Shown one piece after another: positions 16,563 through 20,932 of a stretch of DNA of 21,037 nt. The stretch spans positions 1 to 21,037 of the forward strand of contig JBBHKE010003586.1 of the NCBI GenBank assembly GCA_037447655.1, written 5' to 3'. Below the pieces are notes generated by a model that saw only the letters and a list, made by a program, of their open reading frames with translations, had not been told where the DNA came from and did not search any database. Position numbers and translations under genes: made by a program. Position 1 is the first letter of the stretch. Every line of letters begins with the position of its first letter. The DNA is from Zygnema cylindricum. Lineage: Eukaryota > Streptophyta > Zygnematophyceae > Zygnematales > Zygnemataceae.

Positions 16563-17770
16563 CCGCTTGACTATACAAGGGTAAGGGAGGTAAGGGAGAG
16601 GTAAGAGAAGTGGTAAGAGAGAGGTAAGAAAGAGGCATGAGAGAAGTAAGGGAGCTAGAACCGAGGTAAGAGGGAGGTAAGAGGGAGGCATCAATACAAA
16701 TACAATTTCCAAGCTGAACTTCTAGCCATTACTCCAAAGACGAAATAACATTAGACGGCGTTTGAATCACTTGGAATGTTGGCATGTGTGATTCTCACTT
16801 GTGTTTACATTTCGAACACTCAAACCATCGCATGCCTTCCAGCATTTGAACAGTCCCGGCACGAATAACCGTGCCTCTAATGGTAATAAGCCTTCCCTCG
16901 TCCCCGACTCTTAAGTCTCCAATAGAAGGTTGCATCTCCGGACAGTCCATTCCGGAGCCATGGACAAGAAGTCGAGCATGAACTCGTCGTTTGATAAGAA
17001 TGTTCTCAGAATACTGTGTGCCCATGAATTTGGCCATTTTTTCCTGGCATTGAAAGGAGACAAATTAAAGGAATAGAGATGAAAAAAGAGGCACAAAGTA
17101 CAGCCCAAGTCAAGATCAACGTGACTGTCAAGGATCAGGTAAAATTAACGATAAATGAATATGTTTGCAAAAACATGAATGTTCGTAATATGTTCACGTA
17201 TCCTGCGTTTACCGTTTACCTCACGTTTACAGGTCTTTAGATCAAGGATAGAAATCTGCCAATAATATGTACAGTATGTTTGAACAAAAATATCGAACTA
17301 AAAACAAAGTGTTTATTTGTTTAATGGTACAGATTTTAAACTTTTGTTCAGAAAATGTCATTTGTTTTCGTAATAATTCAAGCAAACCCAGCATCCAGGT
17401 CGTCTTGCCAAAGTCCTTCCATGTTATAAACCTTACGGAAACTTGTCTCAATATATGACTATCTCAACTGACAATTTATACAACAAACCTTTTCCCACTA
17501 AAACAAAAAAGGAGAAGAATAAAGCTCTCGACTTAGCTTCATTTCACGCATTACTCTAAACACGAATTAAAAGCATTAGGAACGTGAACTCCACCAAACT
17601 AAATCTGGATTCCACCAAGAGGAGATTGCTGTTTTTCAGGGTTAGGGTTTTGAGATTTTTTTTGTACCTGAGCATACACAATGGCATCATCCATTAGTGG
17701 TATGACTGTACGGGGATCCTCATAAATAGCGTGGCAAAGAGGGGGGTTGCTGTCAAGGAGATCATACATG
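3592..17770 (-). CDS. MCM9: MCM9-type MCM helicase, 18 recognised exons, N-terminus not found
   Basis: MCM9 is an AAA+ helicase that partners MCM8 in homologous recombination and interstrand crosslink repair in the nucleus. The coding exons are 17770-17668, 17043-16799, 15439-15373, 14570-14396, 13536-13437, 12754-12639, 12000-11935, 10976-10884, 10671-10555, 10135-10063, 9067-9001, 8640-8559, 7308-7187, 6864-6788, 5679-5570, 4950-4903, 4515-4360 and 3791-3592 (stop TGA). They join in phase into 671 residues. Landmarks, counted from the Met at 17769: Cys-rich zinc-binding region from C109/C112, Walker A GDPGTGKS 319-326, Walker B CCIDEF 378-383, sensor 1 N425, arginine finger R449 in LLSRFD, sensor 2 R543. 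The first 50-70 residues expected of the family are missing. The long disordered C-terminal tail of vertebrate MCM9 is absent, as in plant homologues. All introns are GT-AG except one GC-AG. The MCM9 identity is secure; exact edges of small exons are less so. Confidence 0.95.
3922..4046. mobile_element. 121-bp MITE with GGGTAAT termini
   Basis: It lies in the last MCM9 intron. The ends are TA-GGGTAATAATATGAGCGC and, inverted, GTGCTCGTATAATTACCC-TA. A second, inner inverted repeat involves GTACAGAAAA and TTTTCTGTAC. The TA at both sides suggests a TA target-site duplication. It differs in sequence from the CACCGTG elements. Confidence 0.75.
4360..4515 (-). CDS. MCM9: MCM9 exon, C-terminal end of AAA+ domain
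   Basis: The exon encodes residues 555-605, starting [20 protein letters not shown], then CVERSM and ending [10 protein letters not shown]. It aligns with human HARLMFRDTVTLEDAI...ESSM...FPENPGEQ. The acceptor is TTTTACAG/CC. The donor GAAT/GTATGC leaves one base that makes Tyr with the last exon. The next intron (3792-4359) holds a 121-bp inverted-repeat element. Confidence 0.93.
4544..4705. repeat. Degenerate ~50-bp tandem repeat in an MCM9 intron
   Basis: GTTTCAGATGAGGAAATAGA followed by TGGACTTAATATGTATTC recurs at 4544, 4600 and 4649, with a partial fourth copy near 4695. Spacing is 56, 49 and about 45 bp. Confidence 0.7.
4903..4950 (-). CDS. MCM9: MCM9 exon, sensor 2
   Basis: This 48-bp exon encodes residues 539-553, [16 protein letters not shown]543 is the sensor 2 Arg. 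The block is nearly identical to human ARTTIRLLESLIRLAE. The acceptor is CCATGCAG/CA and the donor CAAG/GTGAGT. The next intron (4516-4902) includes a degenerate ~50-bp tandem repeat. Confidence 0.95.
5011..5205. mobile_element. MITE of the ~195-bp family in an MCM9 intron
   Basis: It reads TA-CACTGCCCATCGCTATTA on the left and, inverted, TA-CTTTGCCCATCACTATTA on the right, 191 bp between the TAs. CACTCTAATTCGAGTAAG and AAAGTGTTAACGCTAAT are shared with the pair at 18191-18586. It ends 62 bp from the acceptor of the sensor 2 exon. Confidence 0.8.
5391..5418. mobile_element. Possible solo terminus of the GGGTAAT element
   Basis: TTTAGGGTAAAGTTATCCTA resembles one end of the element at 3922. 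No partner end was found nearby. Confidence 0.3.
5570..5679 (-). CDS. MCM9: MCM9 exon, YYQ(F/L)QRRS block
   Basis: The exon encodes residues 502-537, starting [18 protein letters not shown] and running through [23 protein letters not shown](R/Q)S is a MCM8/MCM9 C-terminal AAA+ block. The acceptor is CACAAGCAG/T and the donor TGGAG/GTATTT. The next intron (4951-5569) holds one 191-bp MITE and a TAGGGTAA-type terminus near 5391. Confidence 0.92.
5715..5965. mobile_element. MITE with CACCGTGAATC-type termini, 247 bp
   Basis: The left end is TA-CAACATGAATTGTTATTAG and the right end inverted is TA-CACCATGAATCATTATTAG. Interior AATAACACTAATTTGGTGCC is shared with the copy at 9471. It lies 35-37 bp from the acceptor of the exon at 5679. 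Confidence 0.75.
6564..6786. mobile_element. MITE with CACCGTGAATC-type termini abutting an MCM9 splice donor
   Basis: The left end is TA-CAAGTGTATCGTTATTAG and the right end inverted is TA-CAACGTGAATCGCTATTA, 219 bp between the TAs. On the gene strand the right TA supplies T+2 and A+3 of the donor at 6787. Confidence 0.75.
6788..6864 (-). CDS. MCM9: MCM9 exon, acidic linker
   Basis: The exon encodes residues 476-500, [14 protein letters not shown] then [11 protein letters not shown]. Plant MCM9 has LWPLAMLRRYI here, so the join [15 protein letters not shown] fits well. An earlier donor (ACATT/GTTAAT) is also in phase but would delete five residues. The chosen donor CAAAG/GTACAA coincides with the end of a MITE. 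The acceptor is CCACAG/CAT. The next intron (5680-6787) contains two TA-flanked elements. Confidence 0.85.
7110..7215. repeat. 53-bp tandem duplication covering an exon 3' end
   Basis: Two adjacent copies share AACCTCATT(G/C)AAAATGTGATAAG and AAACAGAA, starting GGTGAGAC and GGTGGGAT, followed by a partial third GGT. The upper copy is the real 3' end of the arginine-finger exon with its donor; the lower copy lies in the intron. Confidence 0.8.
7187..7308 (-). CDS. MCM9: MCM9 exon, arginine finger
   Basis: The exon encodes residues 436-475: [20 protein letters not shown], then the NPEWDR block and HILNE. R449 in LLSRFD is the arginine finger acting in trans on the neighbouring subunit. The phrase (N/E)xxWDR is specific to MCM9 rather than MCM2-7. 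The acceptor is TTAATGCAG/CT and the donor GAG/GTTAGA. The 3' end and donor are duplicated 53 bp downstream in the intron (6865-7186). Confidence 0.95.
7313..7640. repeat. Degenerate short tandem repeats in an MCM9 intron
   Basis: AAAAGGAGTAAGAATAAC repeats with an 18-bp period to about 7370. Looser repeats of GTAAAACAGGAGAGTGTAT type follow to about 7640. It is noncoding. Confidence 0.55.
7921..8064 (+). mobile_element. Ty1/copia reverse transcriptase fossil, antisense in an MCM9 intron
   Basis: The plus-strand frame reads [20 protein letters not shown] followed by [15 protein letters not shown]. Copia-type reverse transcriptases (RVT_2) have IR.LL..A....LEIHQMDVKTAFLNGDLEEEIY here. The catalytic-region Asp of HQMDVK is Asn and the surroundings do not align. 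The open frame from 7738 to 8103 has a Lys-rich upstream part that I do not recognise. It is a short inactive fragment. Confidence 0.7.
8559..8640 (-). CDS. MCM9: MCM9 exon, sensor 1
   Basis: The exon encodes residues 408-434, beginning [20 protein letters not shown] and ending GQYDPEQ. N425 is the sensor 1 Asn in the (A/V)TNPKGQYDP motif. The donor CAAT/GTACTG was chosen because the single base left over makes Ser with the next exon, giving SLAVNTSIS as the family alignment expects. The acceptor is GTTTGCAG/GCT. The next intron (7309-8558) holds an antisense copia fossil and degenerate tandem repeats. Confidence 0.94.
9001..9067 (-). CDS. MCM9: MCM9 exon, [12 protein letters not shown]
   Basis: This 67-bp exon encodes residues 386-407: [20 protein letters not shown], then AK. 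The MCM block EAMEQQ(T/S)IS is intact, but the usual His before EAMEQQ (IHEAMEQQ) reads Leu. The acceptor is the T-rich TTTTGGGCAG/C and the donor AAAG/GTAAGG is strong. In the next intron (8641-9000) I see nothing recognisable. Confidence 0.93.
9469..9690. mobile_element. MITE with CACCGTGAATC-type termini, 218 bp
   Basis: The left end is TA-CACTGAATCGCTATTAG and the right end inverted is TA-CACCGTGAATTGCTATTA. It shares AATAACACGAATTTGGTGCC with the copy at 5717. It lies in the intron before the EAMEQQ exon. Confidence 0.82.
9845..10020. repeat. Purine tract (AAG/GGA) in an MCM9 intron
   Basis: The plus strand is almost entirely A/G: GAAGAAGG and GGAAAAGG units. Lys/Arg-rich and Phe/Ser-rich open frames here are repeat artefacts. 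The tract ends about 43 bp from the Walker B exon donor. Confidence 0.85.
10063..10135 (-). CDS. MCM9: MCM9 exon, Walker B
   Basis: The exon encodes residues 362-384: [20 protein letters not shown], then EFG. D381-E382 are the Walker B acidic pair that binds Mg and activates water. LADGG is the plant-type version; human MCM9 has LADAG. The acceptor is CACTAG/GG and the donor GGAAG/GTGGGT. The next intron (9068-10062) contains a purine tract and one TA-flanked MITE. Confidence 0.95.
10173..10592. repeat. Three-copy tandem repeat that includes an MCM9 exon end
   Basis: Units begin near 10173, 10289 and 10439 (AAAAGT...AGGAGTCATTTGACGAGAG, then CCTTGGATGGAGAGAGGA, then AGCAAGAAGGG). The third unit runs into the last ~40 bases of the real Walker A exon. 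The second carries a diverged copy of the same exon end and donor at 10400-10434. The first retains only a remnant (GTATCATCTT). Confidence 0.85.
10555..10671 (-). CDS. MCM9: MCM9 exon, second half of Walker A
   Basis: The exon encodes residues 323-360: [20 protein letters not shown], then [18 protein letters not shown]. It completes the ATP-binding P-loop GDPGTGKS, with the phosphate-binding Lys at 325. GSTTAGLT is the MCM helix-2 insert motif. The acceptor is CTGAAG/GT and the donor GATG/GTACTT. Its 3' end, with the donor, recurs in degenerate form in the following intron (10136-10554). Confidence 0.95.
10884..10976 (-). CDS. MCM9: MCM9 exon, start of AAA+ domain to first half of Walker A
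   Basis: The exon encodes residues 292-321: [20 protein letters not shown], then [10 protein letters not shown]. The GES(H)LLLVGDP block is diagnostic of MCM AAA+ domains. The exon ends inside the Walker A motif, after GDP plus the first base of the Gly codon. The acceptor is TATTCCAG/TT and the donor CCTG/GTCAGT. The next intron is the shortest, 212 bp (10672-10883). Confidence 0.95.
11280..11516 (+). other. Unidentified 78-codon open frame in an MCM9 intron
   Basis: The product is hydrophilic ([20 protein letters not shown] at the start) and not low-complexity. It is preceded on the plus strand by an 18-T run and TTTAG, which resembles a splice acceptor. I do not recognise a family. It may be chance or a transposon fragment. 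Confidence 0.25.
11483..11525. repeat. Imperfect hairpin with GATCCGGTCA arms
   Basis: GGATCCGGTCAAGAT is mirrored by ATCTCTGACCGGATTCC across a short A+T-rich loop. Confidence 0.5.
11545..11648. repeat. CAGATCTGACA short tandem repeats
   Basis: The units ACAGATCTGACA and GACAAGACAGACTGGCA recur several times in direct orientation. Confidence 0.7.
11653..11700. repeat. Imperfect hairpin, TACCGAAATC arms
   Basis: TACCGAAATCCTAGA (11653-11667) is inverted at 11687-11700 as TCTAGATTTCGGTA, with one unpaired base and a 19-base loop. Confidence 0.65.
11776..11925. repeat. ~81-bp diverged tandem duplication next to an exon
   Basis: GCCTAAAAAACCGATG...ATGACTGCAGTAGG (from 11778) and GCCTGAAAAACCGTCG...ATGACTGCAATGGG (from 11859) are two diverged copies. 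The second ends close to the GC donor at 11934. Confidence 0.6.
11935..12000 (-). CDS. MCM9: MCM9 exon, ILxxICPQVxG motif, GC donor
   Basis: This 66-bp exon encodes residues 270-290, ending in the block [14 protein letters not shown]. Family members read CPQVFG, so His for Phe is a local difference. The donor is GCAG/GCAAGT, a non-canonical GC site with an otherwise ideal consensus. The reading phase (g/tt to make Val) requires it. The acceptor is CACCAAAG/GT. The next intron (10977-11934) holds CAGATCTGACA repeats, hairpins and an unidentified plus-strand open frame. Confidence 0.9.
12639..12754 (-). CDS. MCM9: MCM9 exon, linker between N-terminal and AAA+ domains
   Basis: The exon encodes residues 231-268, from [20 protein letters not shown] to [15 protein letters not shown]. 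The end matches the human block FEDFWEYYKSDPFAG. The basic run NRNRARRK lies in the variable linker. The acceptor TTTTGAG/T lacks a strong pyrimidine tract, but the phase requires it. The donor is AGAG/GTATGC. The next intron (12001-12638) holds nothing I recognise. Confidence 0.9.
13437..13536 (-). CDS. MCM9: MCM9 exon, end of N-terminal domain
   Basis: The exon encodes residues 198-229 ([20 protein letters not shown], then [12 protein letters not shown]), aligning with human DLTIYGIVMQRWKP...VRCEVE...KANYI. Phase fits both sides: g/at completes Asp and tg/t completes Cys. The acceptor is ACGTAG/AT and the donor ATCTG/GTACTC. In the next intron (12755-13436) I see no gene or clear repeat. 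Confidence 0.93.
14035..14390. repeat. ACTTGG/ACTTAATTGG, GGACCT and TTGAA tandem repeats
   Basis: From 14035 to about 14250 degenerate 10-11-bp units (ACTTACTTGG, ACTTAATTGG) alternate. GGACCT follows three times near 14273-14290, then TTGAA-type units to 14385. The block reaches within about 10 bp of the donor at 14395. Confidence 0.85.
14396..14570 (-). CDS. MCM9: MCM9 exon, N-terminal beta-hairpin region
   Basis: The exon encodes residues 139-196 plus one base, starting [15 protein letters not shown] and running through [19 protein letters not shown] and [18 protein letters not shown](I/L)K(V/I)QE and PRS...LDDDLVD are MCM N-terminal signatures. The acceptor is GTTGTGCAG/AAA and the donor GGGAG/GTGAGA. 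The following intron (13537-14395) begins inside a TTGAA- and ACTTG-type repeat block; the rest shows nothing recognisable. Confidence 0.94.
14697..14795. repeat. 21-bp tandem repeat (CCCTCAAGAAAAATCC)
   Basis: The unit starts at 14728, 14749 and 14770 with an exact 21-bp period and degenerate flanking copies. It is intronic. Confidence 0.75.
14911..14993. repeat. CTTTT microsatellite
   Basis: Nearly pure CTTTT/CTTTC pentamers, intronic. Confidence 0.9.
15373..15439 (-). CDS. MCM9: MCM9 exon, zinc-binding region
   Basis: This 67-bp exon encodes residues 117-138, starting [16 protein letters not shown] and ending HCPSE. It aligns with human FVIKADFEQ...CPS and, more closely, with the plant form (FPVYPELEAR...CPS). 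One base completes the split Lys codon after CKH, and the exon ends in phase 0 at GAG/GTATTG. The acceptor is GGAGCAG/G. The next intron (14571-15372) carries a 21-bp repeat and a CTTTT tract. Confidence 0.88.
15766..16180. repeat. 27-bp minisatellite, about 15 copies
   Basis: The consensus AACCTTAATAAAACATGAAAG continues with ACTAAC. GACAATCTTAATAAAACATG recurs 109 bp apart (15806 and 15915), suggesting a four-unit higher-order repeat. A 27-bp period keeps frames open, so the Val/Leu/Phe-rich open frames across it are artefacts. Confidence 0.9.
16166..16426 (-). other. Unidentified 86-codon open frame in an MCM9 intron
   Basis: The part [19 protein letters not shown] (about 16230-16290) looks protein-like. 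The frame does not match MCM9, and the exons on either side join in phase without it. I recognise no family. It could be a transposon fragment or chance. Confidence 0.25.
16520..16690. repeat. GA run and GGTAAGAGGGA repeats
   Basis: A GA run (16520-16562) is followed by repeats of GGTAAGGGAG/GGTAAGAGAG from 16577 to 16690, all intronic. Confidence 0.85.
16799..17043 (-). CDS. MCM9: MCM9 exon, OB fold and start of zinc-binding region
   Basis: The exon encodes residues 35-115 plus two bases. It carries the OB-fold motif [14 protein letters not shown] and the first zinc-ligand pair C109-x2-C112 in FECSKCKHK. The acceptor is GCCAG/GAAAAA and the donor is CACAA/GTGAGA, in phase with its neighbours. 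The next intron (15440-16798) is the longest. It holds GA and GGTAAG repeats, an unidentified open frame and the 27-bp minisatellite. Confidence 0.93.
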
Positions 17771-17829
17771 CTGCCAAAATTCAGTGCAAAAGTTGAGACG
17801 TTTTAGACGTTGTAAATGTTTTAGGGTTT
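17642..17829 (-). promoter_or_regulatory. Two telo-box-like motifs flanking the first recognised exon
   Basis: AAACCCTAA occurs on the gene strand at 17650-17642, just inside the first intron, and at 17829-17821, about 50 bp upstream of the exon. In plants such boxes are frequent in promoters, leaders and first introns of replication and ribosomal protein genes. A role here is only inferred. Confidence 0.35.
17668..17770 (-). CDS. MCM9: MCM9 exon (first recognised), N-terminal domain
   Basis: The exon encodes residues 1-34, beginning [11 protein letters not shown] and ending DDAIVYAQ. This matches the MCM N-terminal helical segment (human MTLFETNMEIGEYF...). It follows TTTTGGCAG and leaves one base (c) of a split codon; the donor is CAG/GTACAA. 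Either a further 5' exon supplies the missing start, or the ATG at 17769 is used, since an in-frame TAA lies about 45 bases upstream of it. The following intron (17044-17667) shows no repeat or gene apart from a telo-box-like motif. Confidence 0.85.
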
Positions 17830-18188
17830 TTGAGAGTTATTGCAGGTTCCATATACTCCAAGAAGATTTGAGAAAATCCTTAAGTGTAATTTCAACAATC
17901 AATGTGAACAACATTCCAGCAACTGAAGATACTATGGTGGAGAAGGAGAATTTAATAGAGGTTATTGTTATCAATAAGTAAGGCCTTTAAATGATAAAAA
18001 TGATCCGATAGGAAGCGCCATTAGCAAAATAAAAAAATTCTGAGCATAGTTGTCTGTGGTAGGTAAATAATGGATAACTCTTTTTCCCACAATTAACATT
18101 GAAATAGGTAATGTTGCAGTCAATTTTACAGTAATTACTATTCTTTAATTTATTAACTATTTAGCGTCTGCAAGAATAAATGCTTCTC

Positions 18189-18389
18189 TACACTGCCAGG
18201 CGCCATTAGAGTCGACTACTCTAATTTCGAGTGAGCGTTTGTTTTCGACCCGAAATCATAGATTTTGTTAATGACACTTAATTAAGTGGCCCAAAATGAG
18301 CTTCGTGACAATACATAATTTAGAGTAGTTGTTTCCAATAAAGTGTTAACGCTAATGATTCACTAACTCTAATAGCAATAGATGGTGTA
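18189..18389. mobile_element. 197-bp MITE, left member of a back-to-back pair
   Basis: TA-CACTGCCAGGCGCCATTAG opens it. The right end inverted reads TA-CACCATCTATTGCTATTA. The interior has CTCTAATTTCGAGTGAGCG and AAGTGTTAACGCTAATGATT, as at 5013. Confidence 0.85.
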
Positions 18390-18588
18390 CACCGCCCATC
18401 AGTATTAGAGTTATTACTCTAATTTGAGTGAGCCGTTTTTTTTTACCCGAAGTCATAAATTAGTGTTAATAACAATATTTATGTAAGTGACCAGAATAAA
18501 CCAAGTTGCCAAAGATAATTTAGTGTAGTTAATTGTAATAGAACTAACACTAAATAATTCACTAACACTAATGGCTTTCAGTGGTGTA
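18388..18588. mobile_element. 197-bp MITE, right member of a back-to-back pair
   Basis: It starts TA-CACCGCCCATCAGTATTAG directly at the end of the previous element and ends CACTAATGGCTTTCAGTGGTG-TA. It has the same 197-bp length and interior CTCTAATTTGAGTGAGCC. Confidence 0.85.
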
Positions 18589-18683
18589 GTTTACGTATAA
18601 AGCAGCCTCACTTTAAAGTTGCGTGCATTATTAGGGGAAGGGAAAAACCACAAAAAGATTTGTGATAAAAGTAAAGAGTTGAC

Positions 18684-19397
18684 AAAGCCATCCTCTAATA
18701 AGAGAAAGAGAGAGGGAGAGGCCGAGGGAGAGAGAGAAAAGAAAGGATAAGGGAGAGGGGGCAGGAGAGAGACAACGCCATCTTTCTGATAAAGAGAGAA
18801 AGAGGGAGAGAGAGGGAGAGGGAGAGCGGAGCAGGAGTGATAAAAACAGAGGGAAAGAGAGAGGGGAGGCGGGAGAATGACAAAGCCATCCTTTAATAGA
18901 GAGAGAAAAAGGGAGAGAGAGAGGGGGGGGGAGAGAGCTAAAGAGAGGGAAATAGAGAGGGGGGGCGCGAGTGACAAAAAGCCAGTGAGAAAGGAGAGAG
19001 TGGGGGAGAGAGAGAGAGAGAGGGAGAAAGAGAGAAAAAGAGAGGAAGAGAGAGGGGAGCGGGAGTGACAATGTCATCCCTCCCAAAAAGAGAATAAGAG
19101 GGAGAGTGAGGAGGAAAGCGGGAGTGAAAGTCATCCTTAATAAAGAGAGAAAGAGGGAGAGGGAGCGAGGGAGGGAAACATAAAAATAGAAGGAGATATT
19201 GTGGGGGAACAGGAATGATAAAGCCATCCTTTAATAAAGAGAGAAGAGGGAGAGGGAGGGGCGGAGGAAAACAGAAAGAGAGGCAGATCGACAAGAAAAA
19301 GAGTAAAAGAGAGAGAGAGTTAGAGGAGGGGAAGGGAGAGAGAGAAGAGAGGGAGAGAAAGAGGGGGAGCGGGAGTGACAGCACCATCCTCTAATAA
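18684..19397. repeat. GA-rich VNTR with a GACAAAGCCATCCT core
   Basis: Seven or eight copies of GTGACAAAGCCATCCTTTAA followed by TAAAGAGAGAAAGAGGGAGAG lie about 60-160 bp apart (CCATC/TCATCC near 18688, 18778, 18886, 19075, 19131, 19224, 19384), separated by GA tracts. Long Ser/Leu/Pro open frames on the minus strand are artefacts. Confidence 0.85.
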
Positions 19398-19850
19398 CCA
19401 GCAAAAAAAAAATTATGAAAAAAAAAATTACGATCACGTAGCATCTTTTGCTTGGACGAGCAGATATGTACTCTATATGGCAATACTAAATGAATTAGTC
19501 TCAACAATGGGCGGCAAGTTAGCAATGTTTATATAATGCCATATAATGTTTATATAATGTTTTTTGTTTATATAGTGTTCATATTATATTATTTGTTTAT
19601 ATAGTGTTTTATGATGTTTGCGTAATGTTGCCCGATATTTGGTAGAAATCGGGTAAAAGTCGGGTAACACTAAACAATCATTATCTAGACATTACACAAG
19701 CATGATATAAACATTTCACGCCCCTACTAATAGCGATGAGCAATGTATGAAATAAATGGCATACAAATAATGTCAAGTGAGTCCACAGATTCTTGTGAAC
19801 ACACCAAATTATTGAAACAATTAAAAACCGTACAAAACTTTAGGATTTAT
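19398..19850. repeat. A+T-rich DNA with TATATAATG repeats and one MITE end
   Basis: TATATAATGTTT-type units repeat at 19527-19615. ACTAATAGCGATGAGCAATG-TA at 19725-19747 matches the right end of the ~195-bp MITE family, but no left end was found. No gene was seen. Confidence 0.5.
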
Positions 19851-20045
19851 CTAAAATTCTGCCTTCCCGAATCAGAGGTCTCAAGTTTTAAAGCGTCAAA
19901 CCAAGCATATCTCCCGTAACTCGGACTAAATTGTAGACCTTTCAGCTTTACACCAACATTTTGAAACATGGCTAGCTTTAAAATTTTGCCTTCCCAAATC
20001 CGAAATCTCAAGTAAAAGCTGTCTTTATCTCCCCTGAACTCGACC
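19851..20045. repeat. Two-copy tandem repeat, ~127-bp offset
   Basis: TAAAATTCTGCCTTCCCGAATC (19851) and TAAAATTTTGCCTTCCCAAATC (19978) begin parallel copies. Both run through TCTCAAGT to TATCTCCC.TAACTCG or GAACTCG. Confidence 0.7.
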
Positions 20046-20059
20046 TATGTTGTAATTAA

Positions 20060-20115
20060 GTTTGAACAAAGTTTGAACGAAGCTTGAACGAAATTTGAAC
20101 TAAGTTTAAACTAAC
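20060..20115. repeat. 11-12-bp tandem repeat (AAGTTTGAAC)
   Basis: Five or six degenerate units: AAGTTTGAAC, AAGCTTGAAC, AAATTTGAAC, AAGTTTAAAC. Confidence 0.8.
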
Positions 20116-20411
20116 TTTTACTCCAAAATGTGTCACATCACGCATCATCTGGAAATAATTTCAGCTGATTTGAATACATCTTCTAGCCTTGCCAGATTTG
20201 TTCATAAACTTCGCATTGATAGAAGACAAGATTAATTTTGCTTGGTCATCAACTACAAAGGATAATCGTTCTAGTAATCGATTACTCGTTACAAATCAAA
20301 TATACATGGCTATCAATTCTTATTTTCACACATTTTTCTGTGTATGATTGAATACTTTCAAGATTCATTAACCTGTTACATTTGCTAGACATGTTCAACT
20401 ATTTGTCCAAT
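20116..20411. other. A+T-rich DNA, nothing recognised
   Basis: No gene or element recognised. This is one place where the missing 5' exon of MCM9 could be, but no MCM-like codons were seen. Confidence 0.3.
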
Positions 20412-20720
20412 TTTCAACCTAAAATTTTGCTCTACAAAAAGATGGTTCATGCATCAATATGTCATTTTTCTTGTATGTATATTTTTTAAATGCATTTCTT
20501 TCTATTATAATCGATTTTTAACCTTAAAACTTACTTCATGGGAAAAATAGAACATGCATAAATGTACCATTTTTTATGCATGATTTTTTTTTACATGTAT
20601 TTTTTCCAATCACCTCTCCAGTTTTTAACCTGAAACCTTACTTCACAAGAAAACGTTTGTGTGCACAAATGTATCAAATTTATTGTATGTAATATCTTCT
20701 ATTTTTTTCTCCAAATTTGA
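20412..20720. repeat. ~105-bp degenerate tandem repeat, three copies
   Basis: Copies begin TTTCAACCTAAAATTTTGC (20412), TTTAACCTTAAAACTTAC (20516) and TTTAACCTGAAACCTTAC (20622). Each continues with a GCATCAAT/GCATAAAT/GCACAAAT and TGTATCATTTT-like stretch. Confidence 0.7.
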
Positions 20721-20749
20721 CTAATCCATGATGCAAATGAAGCCCAAAA

Positions 20750-20852
20750 TACACTATTCACTGAAATAAGAATTGATAACTCTAATTTGAGTGTGTTTCT
20801 TTTTTATTTAACCCAACTCATATACTAATATTATTGAAACTACTTAGGTTAT
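20750..20852. mobile_element. Truncated MITE of the ~195-bp family
   Basis: TACACTATTCACTGAAATAAG and ATAACTCTAATTTGAGTGTG match the left half of the element at 18390. The right half is missing. Confidence 0.55.
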
Positions 20853-20932
20853 GTGGAGAGAAAGGGGGGACTTTTATATACAGAAGTTGCATAACCATTT
20901 TCTTTAGTCTTACACACCGTTCGAAAAAAGAT

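Noticed and set aside
17784-17981. Plus-strand frame containing VFESY, resembling the start of human MCM9 (VFESYVSEYH)
   Set aside because: It is on the opposite strand to the gene, the match stops after five residues, and no splice joins it. Treated as coincidence.
18591-19437. Minus-strand open frames up to 198 codons with Ser/Leu/Pro/Phe-rich products
   Set aside because: They come from the GA-rich array. Apparent membrane segments are a composition effect, and overlapping frames are open on both strands.
20180-20260. Minus-strand frame DDQAKLILSSINAKFMNKSG as a transposase fragment
   Set aside because: It is short, bounded by stops, and I could not tie it to a family.
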